From NCBI RefSeq assembly GCF_030693485.1, contig NZ_JAUYAN010000028.1:1-33052 (forward strand): a stretch of DNA of 33,052 nucleotides, given 5' to 3'. Under the pieces are notes generated by a model. The model saw only the letters and a list, made by a program, of their open reading frames with translations, did not search any database and was not told where the DNA came from. Made by a program: the position numbers and the translations under genes. Positions 16,388-24,054 of the stretch are shown here, piece by piece. The stretch is from Bradyrhizobium sp. (GTDB lineage Bacteria; Pseudomonadota; Alphaproteobacteria; Rhizobiales; Xanthobacteraceae). The number at the start of each line of letters is the position of its first letter. The first letter of the stretch is position 1.

Positions 16388-16884
16388 GCGCATTGTTCAG
16401 CGATACCGAGCTGCGGCAGCACGCCTGGAACACCGCGGCATCCGTGGTCGATCCGGAAATTCCGGTGCTGACCATTGCCGATCTCGGCGTGCTGCGCGAT
16501 GTCGCGATCCGTGACGGCCGGGTCGAGGTGGCGATCACGCCGACCTATTCCGGTTGCCCCGCGATGAACATGATCACCGTCGAAATCGAGCTGGCGCTGG
16601 AGCGCGAGGGTTTTCGCAATTCCAAGGTGCGCACCGTGCTGTCGCCGGCCTGGACCACCGACTGGATGAGCGAAGATGGCCGCCGCAAGCTCCGGGAATA
16701 CGGCATCGCGCCGCCGCAGGCGGCGGGCTCCCGCCGCGCGCTGTTCGGCGTGCAGCAGGTGACGTGCCCGCAATGCGGCTCCGGCGATACCGAGGTGCTC
16801 AGCGAGTTCGGCTCGACCTCCTGCAAGGCACTGTGGCGCTGCAAGAGCTGCCGCGAACCGTTCGATTATTTCAAGTGTCATTGA
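16381..16884 (+). CDS. paaD: phenylacetyl-CoA epoxidase assembly protein PaaD
   Basis: A 167-residue protein with an N-terminal DUF59/MIP18 domain (VVDPEIPVLTIADLGVL; Cys59 in TPTYSGCPAM) and a C-terminal zinc-ribbon-like region with Cys129/Cys132 (CPQC) and Cys154/Cys157 (CKSC). PaaD belongs to the iron-sulfur assembly protein family and is thought to help maturation of the epoxidase metal centres. ATG 16381 overlaps the paaC stop; GTG 16384 is an alternative. It is followed by a family B repeat before paaE. Confidence 0.95.
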   Translation: MVSALFSDTELRQHAWNTAASVVDPEIPVLTIADLGVLRDVAIRDGRVEVAITPTYSGCPAMNMITVEIELALEREGFRNSKVRTVLSPAWTTDWMSEDGRRKLREYGIAPPQAAGSRRALFGVQQVTCPQCGSGDTEVLSEFGSTSCKALWRCKSCREPFDYFKCH

Positions 16885-16895
16885 CCCCGTCACCC

Positions 16896-16974
16896 CGTCA
16901 TTGCGAGCGTAGCGAAGCAATCCATCTCTCCAGGCAAAGAAAGAATGGATTGCTTCGCTGCGCTCGCAATGACG
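16896..16974. repeat. family B palindromic repeat, copy 2, inside the paa operon
   Basis: The arm starting CGTCATTGCGAGCG (16896-16925) and the arm ending GCTCGCAATGACG (16945-16974) are about 30 bases each and pair with a single mismatch around a 19-base loop. It occupies most of the 115-base paaD-paaE gap and should form a very stable hairpin in the mRNA. Confidence 0.9.
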
Positions 16975-16999
16975 TTGATAGACCTCAGGCCCAGCTTCG

Positions 17000-18079
17000 A
17001 TGTCCCACGCACCGCGCTTCCACCGCCTCGCCGTCGACGACCTGCGCCGCGAATCCCAGGACGCGGTGTCGATGACGTTCTCCATTCCGCGCGAACTTGC
17101 GGACGACTACCATTTCGCCCCCGGCCAGTATTTGACCCTGCGCACCACCATGGACGGCGAGGAAGTCCGCCGCTCCTATTCGATCTGCTCCGGGCCCGAC
17201 GACGGCGAATTGCGCATCGCGGTCAAGAAGGTCGATGGCGGTGCGTTCTCGAGCTGGGCAGCCGACGAATTGAAGGCCGGCGACCAACTCGACGTCATGA
17301 CCCCGACCGGCCGCTTCGGCGTCACGCCGGCGCCGGATGAAGCGCGGACCTATGTCGGCTTCGCCGCAGGCTCCGGCATCACGCCGATCCTGTCGATCGC
17401 GAAGGGCGTGCTGGCGCGCGAACCGGACAGCCGGTTCTTCCTGTTCTACGGCAATCGCTCGACGTCGGGCATGCTGTTTCGCGAGGCGCTGGAGGAATTG
17501 AAGGACCGCTTCATGCAGCGGCTTTCGGTATTTCACGTGATTTCGGGCGAAGAGCAGGACCTGCCGATCCTGCACGGCCGGCTCGATGGCGGGAAGGTGA
17601 GGGTGCTGCTGCGCTCGCTCGTCCCCGCGTCCGATGTCGATCACGTCTTCATCTGCGGTCCATCAGGCATGAGCAAGGACATCGAGACGACCTGCCGGGA
17701 TATCGGCATTGCCGAGGGTCGCATTCATGTCGAGCGGTTCGTTTCGGAGTTCGGCGGCAAGCCCCGACCCAAGGCCGTGATCGCGGCGGGCGCGCCACCG
17801 AGGGCGATGGCGTCGCTGATCATCGACGGCAAGCGCCGCGAGGTGCCGGTCGCCGAAGGCGAGGCCGTCCTCGATGCGGCGTTACGCGCCGGCATGGATC
17901 TGCCGTTCGCCTGCAAGGGCGGCATGTGCTCGACCTGCCGCGCCAGGCTGGTCGAGGGCAGCGCCGAAATGGAGGTGAATTATTCGCTGGAGCCGTGGGA
18001 GCTCAAGGCCGGCTTCATCCTCACCTGCCAGGCGAAGCCGACCTCGGACCGGGTCGTGGTGGATTACGACCACGTGTAG
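17000..18079 (+). CDS. paaE: phenylacetyl-CoA epoxidase reductase PaaE
   Basis: A 359-residue reductase with three parts: an FAD-binding domain (RSYS at 58-61 in VRRSYSICSG), an NAD(P)H-binding domain (FAAGSGITPILSIAKG; FICGPSGM) and a C-terminal plant-type [2Fe-2S] ferredoxin domain with Cys305, Cys310, Cys313 and Cys343 (CKGGMCSTC and TCQA). It passes electrons from NADPH to the PaaA diiron centre. Length and order match PaaE. It starts 26 bases after the family B repeat with only a weak ribosome binding site, so its expression relative to paaABCD may be reduced. It is the last plus-strand gene of the operon. Confidence 0.96.
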   Translation: MSHAPRFHRLAVDDLRRESQDAVSMTFSIPRELADDYHFAPGQYLTLRTTMDGEEVRRSYSICSGPDDGELRIAVKKVDGGAFSSWAADELKAGDQLDVMTPTGRFGVTPAPDEARTYVGFAAGSGITPILSIAKGVLAREPDSRFFLFYGNRSTSGMLFREALEELKDRFMQRLSVFHVISGEEQDLPILHGRLDGGKVRVLLRSLVPASDVDHVFICGPSGMSKDIETTCRDIGIAEGRIHVERFVSEFGGKPRPKAVIAAGAPPRAMASLIIDGKRREVPVAEGEAVLDAALRAGMDLPFACKGGMCSTCRARLVEGSAEMEVNYSLEPWELKAGFILTCQAKPTSDRVVVDYDHV

Positions 18080-18111
18080 GCCATCGGCCACATGGGTGTG
18101 AAGAGGTATTT

Positions 18112-18130
18112 TGATACCGTAACCGTATCA
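18112..18130. promoter_or_regulatory. symmetric dyad between convergent paaE and amidase
   Basis: TGATAC (18112-18117) and GTATCA (18125-18130) form a perfect 6-bp inverted repeat with a 7-base spacer, in a noticeably AT-richer 119-base convergent gap. A T-rich stretch follows on the plus strand (about 18139-18165). It is too short for a convincing terminator and looks more like a protein-binding site. Confidence 0.25.
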
Positions 18131-18198
18131 TTGCATGGGGTTGTTTTCGATATTTTTGGTTTAGCCCCCGGCAGGCTTTGCGCCGCGTCTCTGGCGCC

Positions 18199-19731
18199 TC
18201 ACACTTTTGGCCGTGGCGCGGTTCCCAAAATGGCTTCGATCGACATCCCCAGCCCCAGCAGCCTGGCGTCGCTGCCGACGGGACCGTCGATCTCGATCCC
18301 GACCGGCAGGCCGCCCGGCGTCATGCCGGCAAACAGCGACAGGCCCGGGAGGCCGGCGTTGCTGCCGGGGTCGGTGTTGCGGATCATGGTGTCGAAGGTC
18401 GGCACCGGCTTGCCGCCGTTGATCGACATCTCGCCCGATCCCTTGTCGGCGTCGATCGCAGGCGCCGGCGCAATCGTGGTGGGAAACAGGATGGCATCCA
18501 GATTGTTGTCGCGGAAATAGGCCTCGTACATCTTCTGCAGCGCCGGCCGTTGCACCGTGATCGCATCCTGGTAGGCGGCGCCGAAGGCGTCGGCGGTGAT
18601 GGCGCCGAACGCACCCTTGACGTCAGGACTGGCGATCCTGGCCGCGATGTCGGCCAGCGTGATGCCTTCGATCCCGCTCGCCTTGAGATAAGCGGGGATA
18701 TCGGCGATCGGTTCATGCAGCGCGACCGGGAAAGAGACTTTCGCGTTCTGTTCGAACAGCCCGGGCATATCGACATCGACGAGAACGACGCCGGCCTCCG
18801 CCAATTTCGCGCGCGCGGCTTTTGCCACGGCTTCGAGATCGCGGTCGAGCCCGTTCCAGAAAATAGCGGGAATGCCGAACCGCTTGCCGCGCAGCGGCTC
18901 GGGCCTGGCGACCGGTGTGCCCGTGATCACCGAATCCAGCAGCGCCACATCGGAGACAAGGCGGCCCATCGGCCCGACCGTATCGCGGGTGTGACTGATC
19001 GGAACCACCTGGTTGGCGTCATTGTAACGGCGCTCTGCGCCGCCATTGCCGACCGATGGCCGCAACCCGACGATGCCGCACAGCGCTGCGGGCACGCGGG
19101 TCGATCCGCCGGTGTCGGATCCGAGGCCGCAGGTCACGATGCCGGCGGCAATGGCCGCCGCGGTGCCGCCCGAAGAGCCGCCGGGTATCCGTGTCTTGTC
19201 GTAGGGGTTTCTCACCGGGCCTGCGAACGAGGACAAATTGGTGCTGGTGATGCCGAACGCGAGTTCGTGCATGTTGGCTTTGCCGACGATGATGACGCCG
19301 GCCTTGAACAGCTTCTGCAGCGACGGCGCGTTGGCGCCAGGCTGCGCCTTCTGCAGCGCGGGGGTGCCCGCGGATGTCGGCATATCGGCGGTGTTGATGT
19401 TGTCCTTGACGACAATGGGCAGGCCGGCGAGCGGAAGCGGGCCGGGTCGTTCCCAACTGTCGATTTCGGCCGCCCCCGCCAGCGCCGGGTCCTTGTTGAC
19501 GAAAATCAGCGAATTGAGATCCTTGACCTGCTCGGCGCGGGCGAATGCGGCCTTGGCGACGTCGGTGGCGGTTATTTTCCTGTCCCTGATGGCCGCGACG
19601 AGTTCGGTGGCGGACATCAGGCTGGGGTTGGCCATGGCGGGACTCCCATGTCCGAGGGATGGGAGAGCCGCACCGGCGGCGACGGCCATCGATGATGCCA
19701 GGACATCGCGGCGTGAGGGATTGGTGGTCAT
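18199..19731 (-). CDS. amidase-signature enzyme with Tat signal peptide
   Basis: A 510-residue amidase. The N-terminus has a twin-arginine signal (SRRDVL at 6-11, then a short hydrophobic Ala-rich stretch) with a likely cleavage after AMA near residue 34, so export to the periplasm is expected. The catalytic Lys109 (LPIVVKDN), the Ser pair 186-187 (GGSSGG) and nucleophile Ser210 (DTGGSTR) are all present. The start has GGAGAA upstream. It lies 26 bases after paaK on the same strand, so it is probably in the paaI-paaK operon. A phenylacetamide- or arylacetamide-hydrolysing role feeding PaaK is attractive but inferred. Indoleacetamide hydrolase is an alternative name used for such proteins. Confidence 0.9.
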   Translation of the reverse strand: MTTNPSRRDVLASSMAVAAGAALPSLGHGSPAMANPSLMSATELVAAIRDRKITATDVAKAAFARAEQVKDLNSLIFVNKDPALAGAAEIDSWERPGPLPLAGLPIVVKDNINTADMPTSAGTPALQKAQPGANAPSLQKLFKAGVIIVGKANMHELAFGITSTNLSSFAGPVRNPYDKTRIPGGSSGGTAAAIAAGIVTCGLGSDTGGSTRVPAALCGIVGLRPSVGNGGAERRYNDANQVVPISHTRDTVGPMGRLVSDVALLDSVITGTPVARPEPLRGKRFGIPAIFWNGLDRDLEAVAKAARAKLAEAGVVLVDVDMPGLFEQNAKVSFPVALHEPIADIPAYLKASGIEGITLADIAARIASPDVKGAFGAITADAFGAAYQDAITVQRPALQKMYEAYFRDNNLDAILFPTTIAPAPAIDADKGSGEMSINGGKPVPTFDTMIRNTDPGSNAGLPGLSLFAGMTPGGLPVGIEIDGPVGSDARLLGLGMSIEAILGTAPRPKV

Positions 19732-19757
19732 GGATTTCTCCGGTCTTGCTGTCGAAC

Positions 19758-21089
19758 CTATTCCTTCGGTCGCTTGTCGTAAACGCGCCGGGCCTTGCCA
19801 AGCGAGCGCTCCAGCGTTTCCGGCGGCACCGCGCGGATCCGCGCGGTGATGCCGATGGTGTTCTTGATGGTGGCGGTGACCCGTTCGGTGTGCTCGACCA
19901 GGCCGTTGTCGTCCCAGTGTTCCGGCCGCGACTCCGCGATGACAGTCATTTCATCCATCCGCCCCTCGCGGGTCAGTTCGATGATGAAATGGCCGCCGCA
20001 CCAGTCGGTGCCGAGCAATACTTCCTCGATCTGGGTCGGGAACACATTGACGCCGCGCAGGATGATCATGTCGTCGGACCGCCCGGTCACTTTCTCCATC
20101 CGCCGCATGCCCGGTCGCGCCGTACCCGGCAACAGCCGGGTCAAATCGCGGGTGCGGTAGCGGATGATCGGAAGTGCCTGCTTGGTCAGCGAGGTGAAAA
20201 CCAGCTCGCCCTTTTCGCCGTCGGGCAGCACTGCGCCGGTCTCCGGGTCGATCACCTCAGGATAAAAGTGATCCTCCCAGATATGCAGGCCATCCTTGCT
20301 CTCGATACATTCCTGCGCAACGCCGGGACCGATCACTTCGGACAGGCCGTAAATATCGGTCGCGTCCATGTCGAACGAGGCCTCGATCTCGGCGCGCATC
20401 GCGTTGGTCCAGGGCTCGGCGCCGAAGATGCCGATCTTGAGGGACGATTTCCGGGGGTCGAGGCCCTGGCGTTTGAACTCGTCCAGGATCGCCAGCATGT
20501 AGCTCGGCGTCACCGTGATGATGTCGGGCCTGAAATCGTTGATCAGCTGCACCTGCCGCTCGGTCATGCCGCCGGAGACCGGCACCACGGTGCAGCCGAG
20601 CTTTTCCGCGCCGTAATGCGCGCCGAGCCCGCCGGTGAACAGGCCATAGCCATAGGCGTTGTGCATGATCATGCCGGTGCGGCCGCCCGCGGCACGGATC
20701 GAGCGCGCCATCACGTCCGACCACATGTCGATATCGGCTTGCGTGTATCCCACCACGATCGGCTTGCCTGTCGTGCCGGAAGAGGCGTGGACCCGGACCA
20801 GTTTTTCGCGGGCGACAGCGAACATATTGAACGGATAATTGTCGCGCAGGTCGGTCTTCACCGTGAACGGGAATTTCGCGAGGTCCGACAATTCCCGGAA
20901 ATCTTTGGGATGCACGCCGGCCGTGTCGAAGGCTTTCCTGTAATGCGCGACGTTGTCATAGGCGTGCGCCAGCGTCCATGCCATACGCCTGGTTTGAAGC
21001 GCGATGATCTCGTCGCGCGATGCCCGTTCGGCCTCGTCCATTTCGGCACGGTAACCGCTGCTGCCGGATCGAACGTTGGTCAAAGCCAC
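19758..21089 (-). CDS. paaK: phenylacetate-CoA ligase PaaK
   Basis: A 443-residue adenylate-forming ligase of PaaK length. The ATP-binding P-loop is SSGTTGKP at residues 103-110; YGLSEVIGPGVAQEC and YRTRDLTRL are typical of the family. It activates phenylacetate to phenylacetyl-CoA with ATP, the entry step of the pathway. The start is GTG 21089-21087, preceded by GAGGGA at good spacing. It is 12 bases downstream of paaI and 26 bases upstream of the Tat amidase, a minus-strand operon converging on paaABCDE. Confidence 0.95.
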   Translation of the reverse strand: MALTNVRSGSSGYRAEMDEAERASRDEIIALQTRRMAWTLAHAYDNVAHYRKAFDTAGVHPKDFRELSDLAKFPFTVKTDLRDNYPFNMFAVAREKLVRVHASSGTTGKPIVVGYTQADIDMWSDVMARSIRAAGGRTGMIMHNAYGYGLFTGGLGAHYGAEKLGCTVVPVSGGMTERQVQLINDFRPDIITVTPSYMLAILDEFKRQGLDPRKSSLKIGIFGAEPWTNAMRAEIEASFDMDATDIYGLSEVIGPGVAQECIESKDGLHIWEDHFYPEVIDPETGAVLPDGEKGELVFTSLTKQALPIIRYRTRDLTRLLPGTARPGMRRMEKVTGRSDDMIILRGVNVFPTQIEEVLLGTDWCGGHFIIELTREGRMDEMTVIAESRPEHWDDNGLVEHTERVTATIKNTIGITARIRAVPPETLERSLGKARRVYDKRPKE

Positions 21090-21101
21090 AGCATATTCCC
21101 T

Positions 21102-21563
21102 CTATGTCGATTTGATCTCGGTCTCGACCGGCAGCCAGGTGCCGCCGACAGTGCGGGAATGGCCGCGAAACTCGGCGATCACGACATTGTCGACGGTGAC
21201 GCTGATGTCGTAGATGCCGGAACGCCCGCTGCGCGAAATTTCCCGCGCCGTCGCCACCAGCCGGTCGCCGAGCTTGCCGGGTTTGATGAAGGTGATGTCG
21301 CATTGCGCCGCGACGGTGCGCTCGTTGCGGGAATTGCAGGCGAACGCGAAGGTCGAATCCGCCAGCAAAAAGATGAAGCCGCCATGCGCGATGCGCTGAC
21401 CGTTGACCATGTGCGGCTGCACCATCATCGTCAGGGTGGCGTGGCCGGGCCCGACCTCCGAGATCTCCATGCCGAGGCCCTTGCTGGCGTCGTCTTCCCG
21501 CCACATCGCATCGGCGCAGGCGCGCGCGAGGTCGTCGGGCGAAAGGGTGGCCTTGACGTTCAC
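21102..21563 (-). CDS. paaI: hotdog-fold thioesterase PaaI
   Basis: A 153-residue hotdog protein. I place the start at GTG 21563-21561, where GGGAG lies upstream and the protein begins MNVKATLSPDDLARACADAM; the open frame continues to 21659 but the extension is Pro/Arg-rich and unlike the family. The core HGGFIFLLAD (60-69) holds the catalytic Asp69 expected for PaaI. PaaI hydrolyses hydroxyphenylacetyl-CoA or stalled CoA esters to rescue CoA. It is the first gene of paaI-paaK-amidase and is divergent from the MDR oxidoreductase. Confidence 0.92.
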   Translation of the reverse strand: MNVKATLSPDDLARACADAMWREDDASKGLGMEISEVGPGHATLTMMVQPHMVNGQRIAHGGFIFLLADSTFAFACNSRNERTVAAQCDITFIKPGKLGDRLVATAREISRSGRSGIYDISVTVDNVVIAEFRGHSRTVGGTWLPVETEIKST

Positions 21564-21712
21564 TCTCGGTCTCCCGGGGTCGCTCGGGCTTGTTGGAACA
21601 AGCCTCTTGAACTGAGCGATCACTAGGTTAGTCATGATGCGAAGCCACCATGGTGTCAACGATCCCTGCGGGCGTCAAATCGGCGGAAAACGCCACTCAA
21701 TCGGAAGCCCCC

Positions 21713-22738
21713 ATGACACCTGCCCCCCCGAAGCCGGATGGCCCGCCTGTTACGGTAGAGGCGCTCTGCGTCCGCCTGCCGGCGAAGGCCGACAATCCGG
21801 CTGCGCTTGCACCCGTCGTTGAGCGGCGCTCGCTGACGCGGGGCGCGAACGAACTGCTGGTCGAGATCAAGGCGGCCGCGGTCAATCCCTCCGACGTGAA
21901 GGCCGCCACCGGCCTGATGCCTTACGCGGTGTTCCCGCGCACGCCCGGCCGCGACTATGCGGGGTTTGTGATCGACGGACCGGCCGATTGGATCGGGCGC
22001 GAGGTGTTCGGCTCCTCGGGCGACCTCGGGATCCGTCGCGACGGCAGCCACGCCACGCATCTGGTGGTCGAAACCGAAGCCGTGGTGGAGAAGCCGAAGA
22101 ACATCTCGTGGGAGGAAGCCGCCGGGATCGGCGTGCCCTTCGTTACTGCAATGGAGGGGCTCAGGCGTGCCGGCATGCCGAAAAGCCATGAGACGGTGCT
22201 GGTGATGGGCGTCAACGGCAAGGTCGGGCAGGCCGCTGCGCAGATCGCCAGCTGGCACGGCGCCCGCTTGATCGGCGTGGTGCGCAAGAGCGAACCCTAT
22301 GCAGGTCACGTCAACGGCAAGGTTGAAATGATCGACGCCTCGGTGACGGACGTTGCCGCACGCGCTCGCGAACTCACGGACGGCAAGGGCGCCGACATCG
22401 TCTTCAACACCGTCGGCGATCCTTACTTCCAGGCGGCGCACCAGTCACTGGCCCTGCGGGGACGTCAGATCCTGATCGCTGCGATCGACCGCATCGTGCC
22501 ATTCAACATTCTGGAATTCTATCGCGGCCAGCACACCTATGTCGGCATCGATACGCTGGGACTGTCCTCGATCGCGACCGGCGCGGTGCTGAGGGAGCTC
22601 GGCCCCGGCTTTGCCAGCGGGCATCTGAAGCCGTTTCCGATCCAGCCGACTGCGATCTTTTCCCTGGAACAGGCGAAAGCCGCCTTCCTCGCGGTCGCCG
22701 GTTCCTCACGCGATCGGGTGATCCTGCGGCCGGCGTGA
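21713..22738 (+). CDS. zinc-independent MDR alcohol dehydrogenase / quinone oxidoreductase
   Basis: A 341-residue medium-chain dehydrogenase/reductase. Features: GroES-like N-terminal domain with VEIKAAAVNPSDVKAATG (about 50-67) and PRTPGRDYAGFV (75-86), and a Rossmann domain with TVLVMGVNGKVGQAAAQIAS (161-180) for NAD(P)H. The catalytic-zinc cysteine and histidine pattern of true alcohol dehydrogenases is absent, so it belongs to the quinone reductase side. I chose ATG 21713 (GGAAG upstream) over ATG 21650. Substrate is unknown. Being divergent from paaI suggests, but does not show, a shared regulator. Confidence 0.85.
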   Translation: MTPAPPKPDGPPVTVEALCVRLPAKADNPAALAPVVERRSLTRGANELLVEIKAAAVNPSDVKAATGLMPYAVFPRTPGRDYAGFVIDGPADWIGREVFGSSGDLGIRRDGSHATHLVVETEAVVEKPKNISWEEAAGIGVPFVTAMEGLRRAGMPKSHETVLVMGVNGKVGQAAAQIASWHGARLIGVVRKSEPYAGHVNGKVEMIDASVTDVAARARELTDGKGADIVFNTVGDPYFQAAHQSLALRGRQILIAAIDRIVPFNILEFYRGQHTYVGIDTLGLSSIATGAVLRELGPGFASGHLKPFPIQPTAIFSLEQAKAAFLAVAGSSRDRVILRPA

Positions 22739-22756
22739 CAGGCGCGAGGCAGATTT

Positions 22757-22865
22757 CCTCAATATAATTGCGGAACAAATCCTCTCTTATTCCGCCTGAG
22801 GACGATGATTCTATTCCCCATTTTGCGCGGCGCGCGATGGCTTATTTCTTTATTTCGGCGCGCCG
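22757..22865. other. AT-richer intergenic region with nested inverted repeats
   Basis: A stem formed by CCTCA (22757-22761) and TGAGG (22797-22801) encloses GCGGAA (22770-22775) and TTCCGC (22790-22795). Further on, CGGCGCGC (22828-22835) pairs with GCGCGCCG (22858-22865) across a 22-base AT-rich loop. They lie in the 223-base gap before the permease gene; no T-run follows either, so a leader structure or operator is as likely as a terminator. Confidence 0.35.
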
Positions 22866-22961
22866 TGGACCGGCCCATGCGAGAAGCGTTATAGCAGGAT
22901 CGAAATTGCATCTTATTTGAGTTGTGCCGGCAGTCGCGCCGAGAAGCTCCAGGGAAATCCA

Positions 22962-24041
22962 GTGGAAGGTGTTGTCAACATCGTCGTCGTGAGCGGCCTG
23001 CTGATCGGTCTCGTCTATGGCGCGGTCGTCCTGCTGAGCGGCTTCTGTTTGCTGTCCGGGCTACGCGGCTGGTGGGCCGATGGCGACAGTCGCCTGATCC
23101 GGACCTACGCGCTGGCGCTGGGGATTGCGATCGCAGCAGCGCAGTTGCTCGCCGCCGGCGACGTCATCGACCTCGGCAAGACAATTTATTTGCAGCCGTC
23201 GTTTTCCGCGCCGCTGATGTTTCTCGGCGGTCTGCTGTTCGGTTACGGCATGGTGCTGTCGAACGGCTGCGGTTCGCGCGCACTGGTGCTGCTGGGGCGC
23301 GGCAATCTGCGTTCGTTCGTCGTGGTGATCGTGCTCGGTATCGCCGCGCAGATGACGCTGAAGGGCCTGATCGCGCCGGGCCGCATTGCAGTTCTGCAGG
23401 CGACGCAGGGCGCGCCTGCCATGATCTCGTTGCCGGCGCTGCTGTCGACCTTCGGCCTCAGCGAGACTTTCGCCCGCATGCTCGCGGCGTCCGCGATCTC
23501 GGGCGCGCTGATCATCTTTGCGTTCGCGCATGCGCCGTTTGCGCGCGCGTGGGGCCAGATCGCGGCCGGCATCGCCGTCGGCCTGCTGGTCACCGCCGGC
23601 TGGTTCGCCACCGGCTATCTCGGCGCCGACGAGTTCAATCCCGCCGCGGTGACCTCGCTGACCTTCATCGCGCCGATCGCCGACGGCGTGCAATACGTCA
23701 TGCTGTCGACCGGGCTGACGCTGAACTTCGGCATAGCCCTGGTGGCCGGCGTATTCGCAGGCAGCCTGCTGACGGCGCTGATCACGCGCCGCTTCCAGTG
23801 GGAAGGCTTTTCTTCACCCCGCCACATGTTGCGTTCGATCGGCGGCGCCGCGCTGATGGGTGCGGGCGGCGCGATGGCCTATGGCTGCTCGATCGGGCAG
23901 GGCCTTACCGGCCTCTCGACGCTGTCGCTGGCGTCGTTCGTTGCGGTGGCTGGAATCTTGCTCGGCACTGCCGCGGGATTGCGCGGCGTGCTGCGGGTTC
24001 AGCCGCTGGTGCCGGCGCAGGAATCACGCCCGCGCGCGTGA
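22962..24041 (+). CDS. YeeE/YedE family (TsuA-like thiosulfate) permease
   Basis: A 359-residue integral membrane protein with about nine to ten hydrophobic segments. Conserved cysteines sit in the family motifs: Cys29 (LLSGFCLLSG), Cys103 (SNGCGSR) and Cys309 (AYGCSIGQGLTG). In TsuA such cysteines line the path for thiosulfate uptake. I chose GTG 22962, with AGGGA upstream; earlier in-frame starts add a non-hydrophobic leader. The 3' end converges on the OsmC-fusion gene with a 13-base gap. A sulfite-oxidase-fold gene lies two genes on, so a sulfur role for the neighbourhood is plausible. The exact substrate is inferred. Confidence 0.88.
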   Translation: MEGVVNIVVVSGLLIGLVYGAVVLLSGFCLLSGLRGWWADGDSRLIRTYALALGIAIAAAQLLAAGDVIDLGKTIYLQPSFSAPLMFLGGLLFGYGMVLSNGCGSRALVLLGRGNLRSFVVVIVLGIAAQMTLKGLIAPGRIAVLQATQGAPAMISLPALLSTFGLSETFARMLAASAISGALIIFAFAHAPFARAWGQIAAGIAVGLLVTAGWFATGYLGADEFNPAAVTSLTFIAPIADGVQYVMLSTGLTLNFGIALVAGVFAGSLLTALITRRFQWEGFSSPRHMLRSIGGAALMGAGGAMAYGCSIGQGLTGLSTLSLASFVAVAGILLGTAAGLRGVLRVQPLVPAQESRPRA

Positions 24042-24054
24042 GGCCGATGGCCCG

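Noticed and set aside
10626..16974. Repeats as a CRISPR array
   Set aside because: The repeats are palindromic, dispersed and irregularly spaced, with no array of equal spacers and no cas genes.
18131..18198. T-rich stretch as a paaE terminator
   Set aside because: No stable GC stem lies directly before the T-rich stretch.
18178..19695. Long plus-strand open frame antisense to the Tat amidase
   Set aside because: No motif is seen, and the amidase signature lies on the opposite strand.
19659..21626. Long plus-strand open frame antisense to paaK and paaI
   Set aside because: Composition is typical of an antisense shadow, and it covers two well-supported minus-strand genes.
21631..21659. Full promoter for paaI using TTGACA on the minus strand
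   Set aside because: At 16 to 18 bases spacing the -10 candidates (CATGAC, ATGACT) are poor.
22917..22961. Earlier start for the YeeE/YedE permease
   Set aside because: The added residues are hydrophilic and lack a ribosome binding site; GTG 22962 has AGGGA upstream.
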